A stretch of DNA of 64,000 bases from an archaeon. Lineage in GTDB: Archaea > Thermoproteota > Nitrososphaeria > Nitrososphaerales > Gagatemarchaeaceae. The first letter of the stretch is position 1; each line of letters begins with the position of its first letter. The translations under genes and the position numbers were made by a program. Of the stretch, positions 45,992 to 53,294 are shown in pieces. Below the pieces are notes generated by a model, which made no database searches, was not told where the DNA came from, and worked only from the letters and a program-made list of their open reading frames with translations. The stretch lies in NCBI GenBank assembly GCA_021819035.1, contig JAKASL010000002.1, positions 1-64,000 on the forward strand, in the 5' to 3' direction.

Positions 45992-46399
45992 TCAGCTGCA
46001 GCGCATCTGAAAGACCTCTGTCTTCTCATACTCCGCCTCCCATGCATGGGTGCTGTTCCTCCCCCTACGGACCGCGAGAAGGGTGTACCCTGGGGGCGCC
46101 TCGCTGTGAGCCCGCTGGAGGATTACGACGGCAGGTTCGCTTTCCTCGTCGAAGGTCTTCACTATGTGCCGCCTGTACTTCTCGATCTCCTTCATGTAGT
46201 CTGTCAGGCAGAGCGTCCGACCCTGTAGCCTGGCAGAAGTGACCCTCTTTACGGAAGCACCGCAGGCCTCGCATTTGACCTTCACCATCCCGTCGGCCAT
46301 GCAGACCTTCCCCACCCCAACCACCAGAGGGAACAAGCCGGACGAGGTCTCCTCGGCGCCACACAGAGAGCACTTCGCCGAACCCTTGGCTTGATGCAA
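45992..46399 (-). CDS. Zinc-finger protein with several CxxC sites, unknown
   Basis: The 135-residue product has CSLCG near the N-terminus, a cysteine in GKVCMADG, CEACG and a further cysteine in RTLCLTDY, enough for one or two zinc sites. The C-terminal half is a mixed domain (PAVVILQRAHSEAPPGYTLL). The TTG start at 46399 coincides with the predicted transcript start from a TATA box (46424-46432). No family name can be given. Confidence 0.7.
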   Translation of the reverse strand: MHQAKGSAKCSLCGAEETSSGLFPLVVGVGKVCMADGMVKVKCEACGASVKRVTSARLQGRTLCLTDYMKEIEKYRRHIVKTFDEESEPAVVILQRAHSEAPPGYTLLAVRRGRNSTHAWEAEYEKTEVFQMRCS

Positions 46400-46423
46400 A
46401 CTAGGGAGAAGCCGCCGCCACTC

Positions 46424-46432
46424 GATTTAAGG
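46424..46432 (-). promoter_or_regulatory. TATA box of the zinc-finger gene
   Basis: Minus strand CCTTAAATC is centred 28-29 bases before the TTG at 46399. Confidence 0.45.
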
Positions 46433-47319
46433 TTGCGCCGGCGGGCTGAATGCCCGTTCTGCGGAGCCAGGGCGGTAGCCTAGAGCATCGGGACGACGTC
46501 GTCGACATCGGCCAAGCAGACCGGGGCTATGGCCACGGTTGTCGCGCCCGGTCTCTGAGATCAGGGAGTTGCGGCGATGGACCAGGACTTCAGCCGGACC
46601 TACGGCAGCCGGAGACACGTCCCCGACCGCGTGCCTTGGCCACCGTCCCAGTGTTCAGTCGCTCCCTCTCCTCGCTCACGCCCCTGAAGCACGTCTCACG
46701 AGAAGTTTCGGGGCGTAACGGCTCCGCCATAACCAGCGTTCAAAGACGGCCCCTCCCGGTAGGACCGCCGACGCCGGTCCTCTGCGCAATTTGCCGATGC
46801 TCTGGCCCGGCTCGTTCGGACGTAGCTGCGCGTGGACTAGGTTGCAGGGGCGGAACGTGTTGGCCGTTGACAACACAAGGACGTGTGGGGCGAGAGGTTG
46901 AGGGGTGCCGCCCGGCAGCCCGGAGAAGTTCCGCTGCCGACCGAAGATAGGCTGTCGTGCCTCAACTCAGAGTTGAGCGCCGAGCCGCTTCCTTCGCGTA
47001 GGGGGGCCAATTTTCCCCCCGTCAGACGCTCTCCAGAGCATGCCAGGCATTGGTCGGTGGAACCGCATCGGCTTCAGGAGAAGGTATCCGCCCCGCGAGC
47101 CCTCCCGCCTCCTCGCAGCGTGAGGGACATTCCCCCTATACGGGCGCCTGAACAACAGTAACCGTCGTTTTCAGCGCCTTTAGGTTGTCATGCCTGTGGA
47201 AGATGGGGGGCACTGATATGTACCACAGAGGCATCCCCTCTCATTGCCCCCCTTCTGCCCCGAAACTCCCACTTTCGACCGGATGGCACCCCCTGTATGA
47301 CCGGATATCGAAGGGGAGA
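46433..47319. other. Gene-free stretch of about 890 bases left of the mobile element
   Basis: Several open frames of 60 to 166 codons exist on both strands, but none shows a domain, promoter or neighbour-like codon use. Two GC-rich hairpins are present: G6...C6 at 47001-47020, and a two-tier hairpin at 47205-47252. Part may be the original upstream region of the gene at 50045, now separated from it by the element. Confidence 0.45.
47205..47252. other. Two-tier inverted repeat, candidate structured RNA or terminator
   Basis: The outer arms GGGGGGCA (47205-47212) and TGCCCCCC (47245-47252) pair perfectly. Inside the 32-base loop, AGAGG (47227-47231) pairs with CCTCT (47237-47241). The nested shape is more than a simple terminator. 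It lies 68 bases left of the mobile element's target duplication. Confidence 0.4.
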
Positions 47320-47328
47320 GACTTGCTA
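47320..47328 (+). repeat. Left target-site duplication GACTTGCTA
   Basis: This 9-bp direct repeat abuts the left terminal repeat at 47329. An identical copy abuts the right terminal repeat at 49995-50003. Confidence 0.8.
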
Positions 47329-48563
47329 GGGTGTGGGACATAAGTCTCTCTCCCCGTTCTTAGTCGCGTTCTTCGAATAGGGGCTACCATATCATGATAC
47401 CCTTTCAGTATGGTGCAGGCCTCCCCACACAGGCGGTTAAATCACGTTTCTTCTTCCTCTCTCGATCCGTCGGTCGATGGTCGTCAGGGACGAGGGCATC
47501 CAGAAGAAGCTCAGGGAGATAGACGAGCACATCAGGAAGGAGTACGTCGAGAGCCATCCCAAGGAGGAGAGGGACTGGAGGACATACGAGCAGCAGTTCT
47601 CCAGGAGGATAAAGGAGGCGATGAGGGCCCTCGACCCGCTCGTCCACGAGGCAGTGTCCACGATCAGGGTCTCCCAGCCCAGGTTCGGGAGGCCGGACTC
47701 CCTCACCCTCGAGCAGAAGGTCAAGCTCCTCCTGATCAAGCAGCTTGCGGGTGAGTCCAACAGGATGCACGCCAGCATGCTGGACATCTACTCCATGCTC
47801 TGAGGCATCGACGTCTCCTACAAGACCGTGGAACGATTGTACTCCGACGAGGAGGTGGCGACGGCCCTCCACAACCTGCACGCCCTCCTCCTGAAGAAGA
47901 AAGGGGTCGGCGAGAAGGAGGGGAGCGACGCCTCCGGGGACGGGACCGGGTACTCGCTGACGACCTCGAAGCATTACGAGAGCGTCACCAGGGAGCTGAA
48001 GGACATGGCCAAGGAAGAGCAAGGGCGGCGGCAGGAGGGACGCGAATCGTCGTCGCCACAACAGCCGCCCAAAGAGGAGACGAAGAAGCGCGCCTTCGCA
48101 TACTCCTTCAGGCTGATGGACCTCCCCACCAGGATGTACCTCGCCTACGGCTCGAGCCTGAAATCGGAGAAGGAGGCCTTCGACCGCGCCATGAAGATGC
48201 TCTCCAGGATCGATGGCGTGACGCTCGGCTCGGTCAGGCTGGACAGGTATTACGGCACGCTGGGGTACCTGGACCTCTTCGGGCGCGAGACCAAGGTCTG
48301 CATCATACCCAGGAGCAACGCCACCCTGATCGGTTCCTGGAGGTGGAAGGAGGCCATGATAGACTTCGTGAAGAACGCGGTGAAGTACCTGGAGCAGTAT
48401 TACCGGCGCGAGAGCTCGGAGTCAGGGTTCGCAGCCGACAAGAAGACGCTCGGGTGGTCGGTCGCCCGGAGGAGGGAGGACAGGATAGACTGCGCACAGT
48501 TCTTCACGGGGCTCTGGCACAACCTGTTCAACCTCTCGACCCTCTGACTTCTGTCCCACACCC
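47329..48563 (+). mobile_element. Insertion sequence, left part of the composite element
   Basis: The left terminal repeat is 47329-47344 and the right is 48548-48563; they match as inverted repeats at 15 of 16 positions. The single transposase frame ends one base before the right repeat. Length is about 1235 bp. No duplication flanks this unit alone. Confidence 0.8.
47477..48547 (+). pseudogene. Transposase interrupted by one in-frame TGA
   Basis: The frame from ATG 47477 stays in phase to the stop at 48545-48547, broken only by TGA at 47801-47803. Joined, it encodes about 355 residues. The N-terminal part is helical (DEHIRKEYVESHPKEERDWR...). After the break come GIDVSYKTVERLYSDEEV and a catalytic-type domain with FRLMDLPTRMYLAYG, SVRLDRYYGTLGYLDLFG, NATLIGSWRWK and RREDRIDCAQFFTGLWHNLF. 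This matches, from memory, archaeal ISNCY-group transposases with acidic DDE-like residues. Relatives have a small residue (Ser or Gly) at the TGA position. Confidence 0.85.
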
Positions 48564-48576
48564 CCGCGGAGAGCAA

Positions 48577-48597
48577 CTCTTATATCATTCCTGATAT
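48577..48597 (+). promoter_or_regulatory. Cargo promoter with PadR-type palindrome
   Basis: TATA-like CTCTTATATC (48577-48586) overlaps the perfect inverted repeat ATATCA-TTCC-TGATAT (48582-48597). A second TATA-like element GATATAATC follows at 48601-48609. The coding start is at 48618. A dimeric repressor, plausibly the PadR encoded two genes on, would block TATA binding here. Confidence 0.55.
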
Positions 48598-48617
48598 GAG
48601 AGATATAATCAGAGGCG

Positions 48618-48803
48618 ATGCAAAACATGCAAAGATACGGATGGGGCGGCCAGTGCGGCTGCAACTGCTCCGGGCCGGGTTATTTTCGGCCGAGGAGCAG
48701 GGACGAAGCGGTGGAGGAGCTGGAGGACTACAAGGCGGGCCTGGAGTCTGAGATAACCGCCTTGGAGAAGAGGATCCAGTCGCTCAAGGAAAAGAAGGAG
48801 TAG
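48618..48803 (+). CDS. Small Cys-motif plus coiled-coil protein (DUF5320-like)
   Basis: The 61-residue product begins with a Gly/Cys-rich patch (GGQCGCNCSGPG) and ends in a coiled coil (LEDYKAGLESEITALEKRIQ). This layout resembles the small DUF5320-type proteins found near PadR and metal-cluster genes in anaerobes and archaea. It is the first cargo gene, just downstream of the palindromic promoter, and is followed after 6 bases by padR. Confidence 0.7.
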   Translation: MQNMQRYGWGGQCGCNCSGPGYFRPRSRDEAVEELEDYKAGLESEITALEKRIQSLKEKKE

Positions 48804-48809
48804 AGGGCG

Positions 48810-49169
48810 ATGCCGGGAGGATGGTGCAGGTGCGGTCCCTTCAGGGTGAACGTCGTGCCCCAGGGCATGCTGAAGCCCTACATCCTCCGGCTGCTCTCCG
48901 AGAGGCCGATGCACGGCTTCGAGATGATGGAGGAGATATTCCAGCGCACGAAGGGGATGTGGCGGCCTGGGCCCTCTGCGGTCTATCCTACACTCGTGTG
49001 GCTGGAAGAGAAGGGCTACATCGAACAAACGCGGAGCGAGGCGAAGGGGGAGAAGGCAAGGAGGCCGTTCAGGATCACGGCGAAGGGGAAGGAGGCGCTG
49101 AAGGACTACGACAAGTTCAGGGGCGAGTGGCTCGAGGGCGTCTCGCAACTCAGGGAGATGTGGTGGTGA
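48810..49169 (+). CDS. PadR-family regulator with an N-terminal Cys motif
   Basis: The 119-residue product is a compact PadR: ILRLLSERPMHGFEMMEEIFQRT, RPGPSAVYPTLVWLEEKGYIEQ, a basic wing (KARRPFRITAKGKEAL) and a short dimerisation helix. It starts with MPGGWCRCGPF, echoing the GGxCxC patch of the upstream protein, which suggests metal or redox input. It probably autoregulates through the palindrome at 48582-48597. Confidence 0.88.
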   Translation: MPGGWCRCGPFRVNVVPQGMLKPYILRLLSERPMHGFEMMEEIFQRTKGMWRPGPSAVYPTLVWLEEKGYIEQTRSEAKGEKARRPFRITAKGKEALKDYDKFRGEWLEGVSQLREMWW

Positions 49170-49252
49170 CATGGGCAAGACTAGGGGTGGAGCACTGCTT
49201 CTGCTGCTCGCACTGCGCTGACAGTTATCAGAAGGACAAGGGAGCGAACTGA
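49163..49252 (+). CDS. Truncated TRASH-type metal-binding ORF
   Basis: A short frame from GTG 49163, overlapping the padR stop, ends with HCFCCSHCADSYQKDKGAN. The FCCxxCAD part equals the C-terminal half of a TRASH domain, as in FCCKGCADHHEK of the gene at 49369. The N-terminal CxxC half is missing. It is either a degraded duplicate or a minimal metal-binding peptide. Confidence 0.45.
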   Translation: MVTWARLGVEHCFCCSHCADSYQKDKGAN

Positions 49253-49255
49253 CCG

Positions 49256-49372
49256 ATGGAACCGCCGATCGACCTGACAGAACTCGGCGGACGGCTGAGC
49301 AGGGCCTTCCCCAGCCTCGTTACGCTATCCAATCGTGCCAGCGTCATAACCGTCATGGGCAAGTCAAGGTGA
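49256..49372 (+). CDS. 38-residue ORF coupled to the TRASH gene
   Basis: The ATG at 49256 opens a frame encoding MEPPIDLTELGGRLSRAF and a further 20 residues, ending with a TGA that overlaps the next gene's GTG (GTGA). No family is recognised. The coupling and position support translation, but it could be a remnant. Confidence 0.4.
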   Translation: MEPPIDLTELGGRLSRAFPSLVTLSNRASVITVMGKSR

Positions 49373-49638
49373 CCTCAAACGGGGTGGTCGAGGGGGCTGG
49401 GCCAGCCGCGGAAAAGGTGAGGGCTATTCGTGAAGAACACATCGGAGAGCAGCCGTTTGCGCGCCGTGCGTCGAATTCGGCCCCGCAGAAAGTAGCGACG
49501 AACACGCGCAACCCTTTCAGGTGTCAGCACTGCGGGCTTCGCCTGACGGCCGGGCGCGTCTACAGAAGGACAATCGGCGGCTCGGTTCTGCTGTTCTGCT
49601 GCAAGGGATGTGCGGACCATCATGAGAAGGGTTGTTGA
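49369..49638 (+). CDS. TRASH-domain metal-binding protein
   Basis: The 89-residue product has a disordered N-terminal half and a C-terminal treble-clef-like metal site: CQHCG, then after 21 residues CCKGC. Counted from the second cysteine this is C-x21-C-x3-C, matching the TRASH pattern (C-x19-22-C-x3-C) of heavy-metal sensing and trafficking proteins, followed by ADHHEKGC. It is the last cargo gene; the MITE-like end begins 14 bases later. The metal is not determinable from sequence. Confidence 0.75.
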   Translation: MTSNGVVEGAGPAAEKVRAIREEHIGEQPFARRASNSAPQKVATNTRNPFRCQHCGLRLTAGRVYRRTIGGSVLLFCCKGCADHHEKGC

Positions 49639-49652
49639 ATACAGGCTAGATG

Positions 49653-49994
49653 GGGTGTGGGACAAAACTGCCCCTTCCAGAGCTACCAAGGCGTCCGGAG
49701 GGCGGTTCGAGCCACTCCGCCCGGTCCGGGCGACCGACGCATTTCGACCAGGGGAGGAATGGTCCTCCTCACACCCTCACTTGAGCGGGCTTGGATGCGG
49801 GAGGGACCTGAATCCCACGTTCGGCAAACGGGAACTCGTCCGGAACCTGAGGAATAAAGGAATCACGAGGTAAGGCCCTTGTGGCGACCAATCCTTCATG
49901 ACGCTGTCAACCTTTTCGCACCAGAGTGTCCTTGATAGGGATCGTCTCTTATCATTCATAAGAGGTGCGGGCGGCCGAGTTTTGTCCCACACCC
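49653..49994 (+). mobile_element. MITE-like unit, right part of the composite element
   Basis: The 17-base inverted repeats GGGTGTGGGACAAAACT at 49653-49669 and 49978-49994 match perfectly. The 342-bp unit has no supported gene. It shares the first 12 bases of its ends with the IS at 47329-48563, so the same transposase could act on it. No target duplication flanks this unit alone. Confidence 0.8.
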
Positions 49995-50003
49995 GACTTG
50001 CTA
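49995..50003 (+). repeat. Right target-site duplication GACTTGCTA
   Basis: This is the identical copy of 47320-47328, directly after the outer right terminal repeat. It lies 41 bases before the start of the gene at 50045. Confidence 0.8.
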
Positions 50004-50044
50004 ACAAAACTTTTAGCCTCCGGTAGCGGTTTTCGCCATTTGTA

Positions 50045-50905
50045 ATGCATCCCCAGCTCAAGACATTGAGCATCCTTTCGGTCCTCATGATCATAATCGT
50101 CGCGCTGGGCCTTGCATTCACCCCGATAGGGCTGGATGGAACGTCCCCGAGCCCGGGCAACCGGCAGGCCACTCAAACAAGTACCGGTCAGGGCCCCAGC
50201 CTCCTGATCAAGGCAGAGGGCACTGAAGCAGGAGAGACCTACGCGTCCATACAGCAAGGCGCGAATCTTTCTCGGTACCTTACGCCGATGTCGAGGCTGG
50301 AGTTCGTCGTTACTGTCATCGGACCCGGAGGTGTGGTAATCCCAGGCAGGACCCCGACATACAGCTTGTACACAAACTCTTCCGGAGAGGTCGAAGCGGA
50401 GCTGCCGCCGGGGAACTACTCAGTGCAAGCCGCAGGGTCGAACTTCTTCTTCAAGAGATACGTCCTCCTGAGGGAGAATCTCACCACTGCGCTCACCTTG
50501 AGAGAGCTGCCTCAAGCGGAAGCGGTCAGTACAGCCGTCGTGGTGAACCAGGACACCGCCAAGGGCGTTGAGAGCACGGGCACTATATATCTAGAGATAA
50601 GCGGGAGTTTCCGATACAGTCCGACTTCGGTCTATCAGCTGATAGGGACTAGGGGAGCCTACGCCCCCTCTCCATCGAACGTGACATTTTTCGGAACGAA
50701 CACAACGGGCTTTGGCGGAACCAGACCCGTACTGCTGAACAGCCCCTTGGTCACTATAAACGGGACCATCGAAGGATCATACACAGCACCCGGAGGAGCA
50801 TGGGTTGTGATGTCCCCGACGGCTCCTGTCCCAGCGCTACCCGATTCAGGGGTCGAACTTGTGTACTACGCGGCTAACTCTACGGTGAACTACATTGCCC
50901 ATTGA
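50045..50905 (+). CDS. Membrane-anchored extracellular protein, first gene of the MoxR/DUF58 cluster
   Basis: The 286-residue product has one N-terminal hydrophobic helix (LSILSVLMIIIVALGLAF), then an extracellular-looking domain rich in Gly, Ser and Thr with several N-x-S/T sites. A central segment reads YSLYTNSSGEVEAELPPGNY, like a carboxypeptidase-regulatory-type beta sandwich. The family is not recognised. It overlaps the next gene by 11 bases. The mobile element inserted about 40 bases upstream, so its original promoter region may have been displaced. Confidence 0.75.
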   Translation: MHPQLKTLSILSVLMIIIVALGLAFTPIGLDGTSPSPGNRQATQTSTGQGPSLLIKAEGTEAGETYASIQQGANLSRYLTPMSRLEFVVTVIGPGGVVIPGRTPTYSLYTNSSGEVEAELPPGNYSVQAAGSNFFFKRYVLLRENLTTALTLRELPQAEAVSTAVVVNQDTAKGVESTGTIYLEISGSFRYSPTSVYQLIGTRGAYAPSPSNVTFFGTNTTGFGGTRPVLLNSPLVTINGTIEGSYTAPGGAWVVMSPTAPVPALPDSGVELVYYAANSTVNYIAH

Positions 50906-51284
50906 GCTTTCAGCAGCTGGGATGCTGCTCATGGTAGATGCGGCGTTGGTCGTCGCTGGAGCAATCGGGTATGTCCTGATGGAAAGAACGAGGCCTGCTG
51001 ACCCTTTCGACGTCAAATCTGCGTTTGCTGTGCTGGACCGTTCCATCACGAGGTATGTCCCTGCTATCGGGGAGGGATTCACCTGGAACGAAGCCTTCAA
51101 ACAACTCAAAGAGGCAGGCGTCGAGGCAGACTGGGAGAAGATGGAGAAGCACCTCTCCGACTACGAAGCATACAGGTACGGGGGCAGAGAAGCGCCAAAT
51201 AACGGGCAAGAAGACGTCATTTCGCTGGCGTTGAGATTGAGGAGGACCCTGGTTGGTATCAGAGCTAAAGGAAAGAGTGCTTAG
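50895..51284 (+). CDS. Membrane-anchored small protein of the MoxR cluster
   Basis: The 129-residue product has an N-terminal helix (AAGMLLMVDAALVVAGAIGYVLM) and a soluble helical C-terminal part (GFTWNEAFKQLKEAGVEADWEKM...). Position and layout recall the DUF4129-type partners of MoxR/DUF58 operons, but the similarity is only general. The TTG start overlaps the upstream stop, and the end overlaps moxR by 32 bases. Confidence 0.7.
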   Translation: MPIELSAAGMLLMVDAALVVAGAIGYVLMERTRPADPFDVKSAFAVLDRSITRYVPAIGEGFTWNEAFKQLKEAGVEADWEKMEKHLSDYEAYRYGGREAPNNGQEDVISLALRLRRTLVGIRAKGKSA

Positions 51285-52188
51285 GGAAGTCGGGAAGGTT
51301 GTTATCGGAAGGGAGAGGGAGACAGAGCTCCTTCTGGTCTCCTTCCTGGCAAGGGGGCACGTTCTTCTGGAAGGGGTCCCCGGGGTCTCCAAGACGATCC
51401 TTGCCAAGGCATTCGCAAGGTGCATGGGAGTGGACTTCAAGCGGATCCAGTTTACGCCTGACATGCTCCCGATGGATATGGTCGGAGGGTTCGTCTTCAA
51501 CCTGAAAGAGAGAGAGTTCGAGTTCAGACGGGGACCGGTGTTCACCAATCTTCTGTTGGCGGACGAGATAAACAGGGCGCCGCCGAAGGTGCAGAGCGCC
51601 CTCCTCGAGTCGATGCAAGAATCACAGGTCACGGTGGAAGGCCACACGGAAGCGCTTCCGAACCCATTCATGGTCATTGCCACGCAAAACCCCCAGGAGT
51701 TCCAGGGGGTTTACCCACTCCCTGAGAACCAGCTGGATAGGTTTTTGATGAGGATCGAGATAGGTTACCCCAATCTGTCCGTTGAGTCATCCGTCATAAA
51801 GCGCAACCTCGAGGACATGCGTACCGAAGACATCGACGAGGTGCTCGGTAAGGAAGACCTTCTGAGGATACTAGACGCAGTGGCCAGAGTGAAGGTGTCC
51901 GACGAGATTGTCGAATATCTCTCTGTCATCGCTCTTGAAACCAGGAGAGAGAGCAGGTTGAGTCTGGGTGCCAGCCCAAGGGCGCTCGTCCAACTTTCCC
52001 ACTGCGCCAGGGCGGTGGCATACCTCGCCGAGAGAGACTACGTGACCCCCGAGGACATCAAGGGGATTGTCGGGTACGTGCTTGGGCACAGAGTCAAGCT
52101 CGACCAGTCGGCCGTCCTGGTAGGGACTGCCAATGATCCCTTGCAGGTGGTCCAAGACATACTTACCAAAGTGAAGCCGCCACGATAG
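51253..52188 (+). CDS. MoxR-type AAA+ ATPase
   Basis: The 311-residue product has Walker A GVPGVSKTILAKAF, Walker B LLADEINRAPPKVQSALLESM, sensor 1 IATQNPQEFQGVYPLPENQLDRF, and the C-terminal lid domain. MoxR ATPases act as chaperones that mature or remodel complexes, typically with a DUF58 or VWA partner, which follows here. The TTG start at 51253 has GGAGG 7 bases upstream. Confidence 0.95.
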   Translation: MVSELKERVLREVGKVVIGRERETELLLVSFLARGHVLLEGVPGVSKTILAKAFARCMGVDFKRIQFTPDMLPMDMVGGFVFNLKEREFEFRRGPVFTNLLLADEINRAPPKVQSALLESMQESQVTVEGHTEALPNPFMVIATQNPQEFQGVYPLPENQLDRFLMRIEIGYPNLSVESSVIKRNLEDMRTEDIDEVLGKEDLLRILDAVARVKVSDEIVEYLSVIALETRRESRLSLGASPRALVQLSHCARAVAYLAERDYVTPEDIKGIVGYVLGHRVKLDQSAVLVGTANDPLQVVQDILTKVKPPR

Positions 52189-52223
52189 GCCTGACAAGCC
52201 ATGGAAAGGCCCTGCTGGAGGGG

Positions 52224-53294
52224 TTGACCCTGACCTCAATCGCAGCGTCTCTCGGAAACTTCAGTTGGGGTCTGGCGCTCGGGTTCTCCCTTGCCATTGT
52301 GGTGCTGATTTCTCTCTTTCTGCTTTTGGCTCTCCCGAAGAAGGAACTCGAGCTGACGGTCAAAGACACGGTAAGACGCGCCTTCAAGGGAGAGCAGGTC
52401 TCGAGTGGAATACGCCTTGGTTCTGGACGGTGGACCTCCAGGGCCACGTTGGAGGTCCTCTCTGCCCCGGAAGGCCTAGAAACAGCCATCCAAGGAGAAG
52501 AGAGAGACAGGACCCTTGCCGTGAGGTCGATATATTCGGGCGTGTACAAGGGGATAACCCTCAAGGTTGGTATCCTCGATCCGCTGGGTCTCTTCGCTCG
52601 CAAAGAAGTGCACGAGCTGCAGGTCTCCTATGAGTTCCTCCCGACATCCCTTCTCGCGGGGAAAGGGCCTCTTAGGCTGACGGCGTTAATCCCTGGAGAC
52701 TATCCCGGAGGGAGGAGGGGATCTGGGCAAGAGTTCTACGCGACAGAACCCTACGGCAGCTCCAGCAACTCGAAGGACATAATGTGGAAACGGCAGGCGA
52801 AGCTGCCCTATGAGTCTCTGATGGTGAGGGCGGGAGAGGCGAACATACCGGAGCAGCTTTCGGTCTGTTTTGTTGAGAGGATGGAAACGGACCCTAAGAG
52901 GCTCCCACGCTGGATGGATCTCGCTTCCGAGGCGTTGGCCAGTGTCGGACTCCCGGTAGTCTCGACTGGGATCACGTTGAGGGTGACACATGCCAAGAAG
53001 GATGGGGCGACAGTCGCGGAGGCCAGAGACTTGGGCGGCCTCGCATCACTCATAATGAAGATTTGGTCGGACGTAGAGGCCGGGACAACAGACACTGAGC
53101 GCGACCGTCCCGACATGGTGATCACGGCCGAGGAAGAGACACAGGCCCCCGAGACCATGAGGTTGGTCCTCGAAAAGCCTTCGGTCATCCTCTGCGGAAG
53201 CCGCGGCCGGAGAGACGTACAAGGTACCAACGTGGTTTTCTACACGGGTCACGAAGACGTGAGCAATCTGGTAGCGAGTGTCCTCAGCCGATGA
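52224..53294 (+). CDS. DUF58 protein
   Basis: The 356-residue product has an N-terminal helix (LGFSLAIVVLISLFLLLAL), a beta-rich section, and the DUF58 signature region NSKDIMWKRQAKLPYESLMVR. A VWA-like fold follows. DUF58 proteins pair with MoxR in surface or periplasmic assembly roles that are mostly unproven. The start is TTG at 52224; the nearby ATG at 52201 runs into a stop. It overlaps the next gene by 4 bases (ATGA). Confidence 0.9.
   Translation: MTLTSIAASLGNFSWGLALGFSLAIVVLISLFLLLALPKKELELTVKDTVRRAFKGEQVSSGIRLGSGRWTSRATLEVLSAPEGLETAIQGEERDRTLAVRSIYSGVYKGITLKVGILDPLGLFARKEVHELQVSYEFLPTSLLAGKGPLRLTALIPGDYPGGRRGSGQEFYATEPYGSSSNSKDIMWKRQAKLPYESLMVRAGEANIPEQLSVCFVERMETDPKRLPRWMDLASEALASVGLPVVSTGITLRVTHAKKDGATVAEARDLGGLASLIMKIWSDVEAGTTDTERDRPDMVITAEEETQAPETMRLVLEKPSVILCGSRGRRDVQGTNVVFYTGHEDVSNLVASVLSR

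Larger units (their letters stand above)
47329..49994 (+). mobile_element. Composite transposable element with metal-sensing cargo (2666 bp)
   Basis: The ends at 47329 (GGGTGTGGGACATAAG) and 49994 (reverse complement GGGTGTGGGACAAAACT) share a 12-base tip, and perfect 9-bp direct repeats GACTTGCTA lie outside them. Two more copies of the tip lie inside, closing an IS (47329-48563) and a MITE-like unit (49653-49994). Neither internal unit has matching flanks by itself, so the outer pair is the unit that inserted. The cargo between them holds a Cys-motif coiled-coil protein, a PadR regulator and TRASH-type ORFs. The transposase carries one in-frame TGA, so the copy may be fixed. Confidence 0.8.

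Noticed and set aside
46450-46950. A 166-codon frame in the gene-free stretch left of the transposon
   Set aside because: No promoter, no domain, Arg/Gly/Pro-rich composition typical of a non-coding GC-rich frame.
47801-47803. Selenocysteine insertion as the cause of the TGA in the transposase
   Set aside because: No known selenoprotein family fits, no SECIS-like element was recognised, and TGA is a normal stop in many genes of this window.
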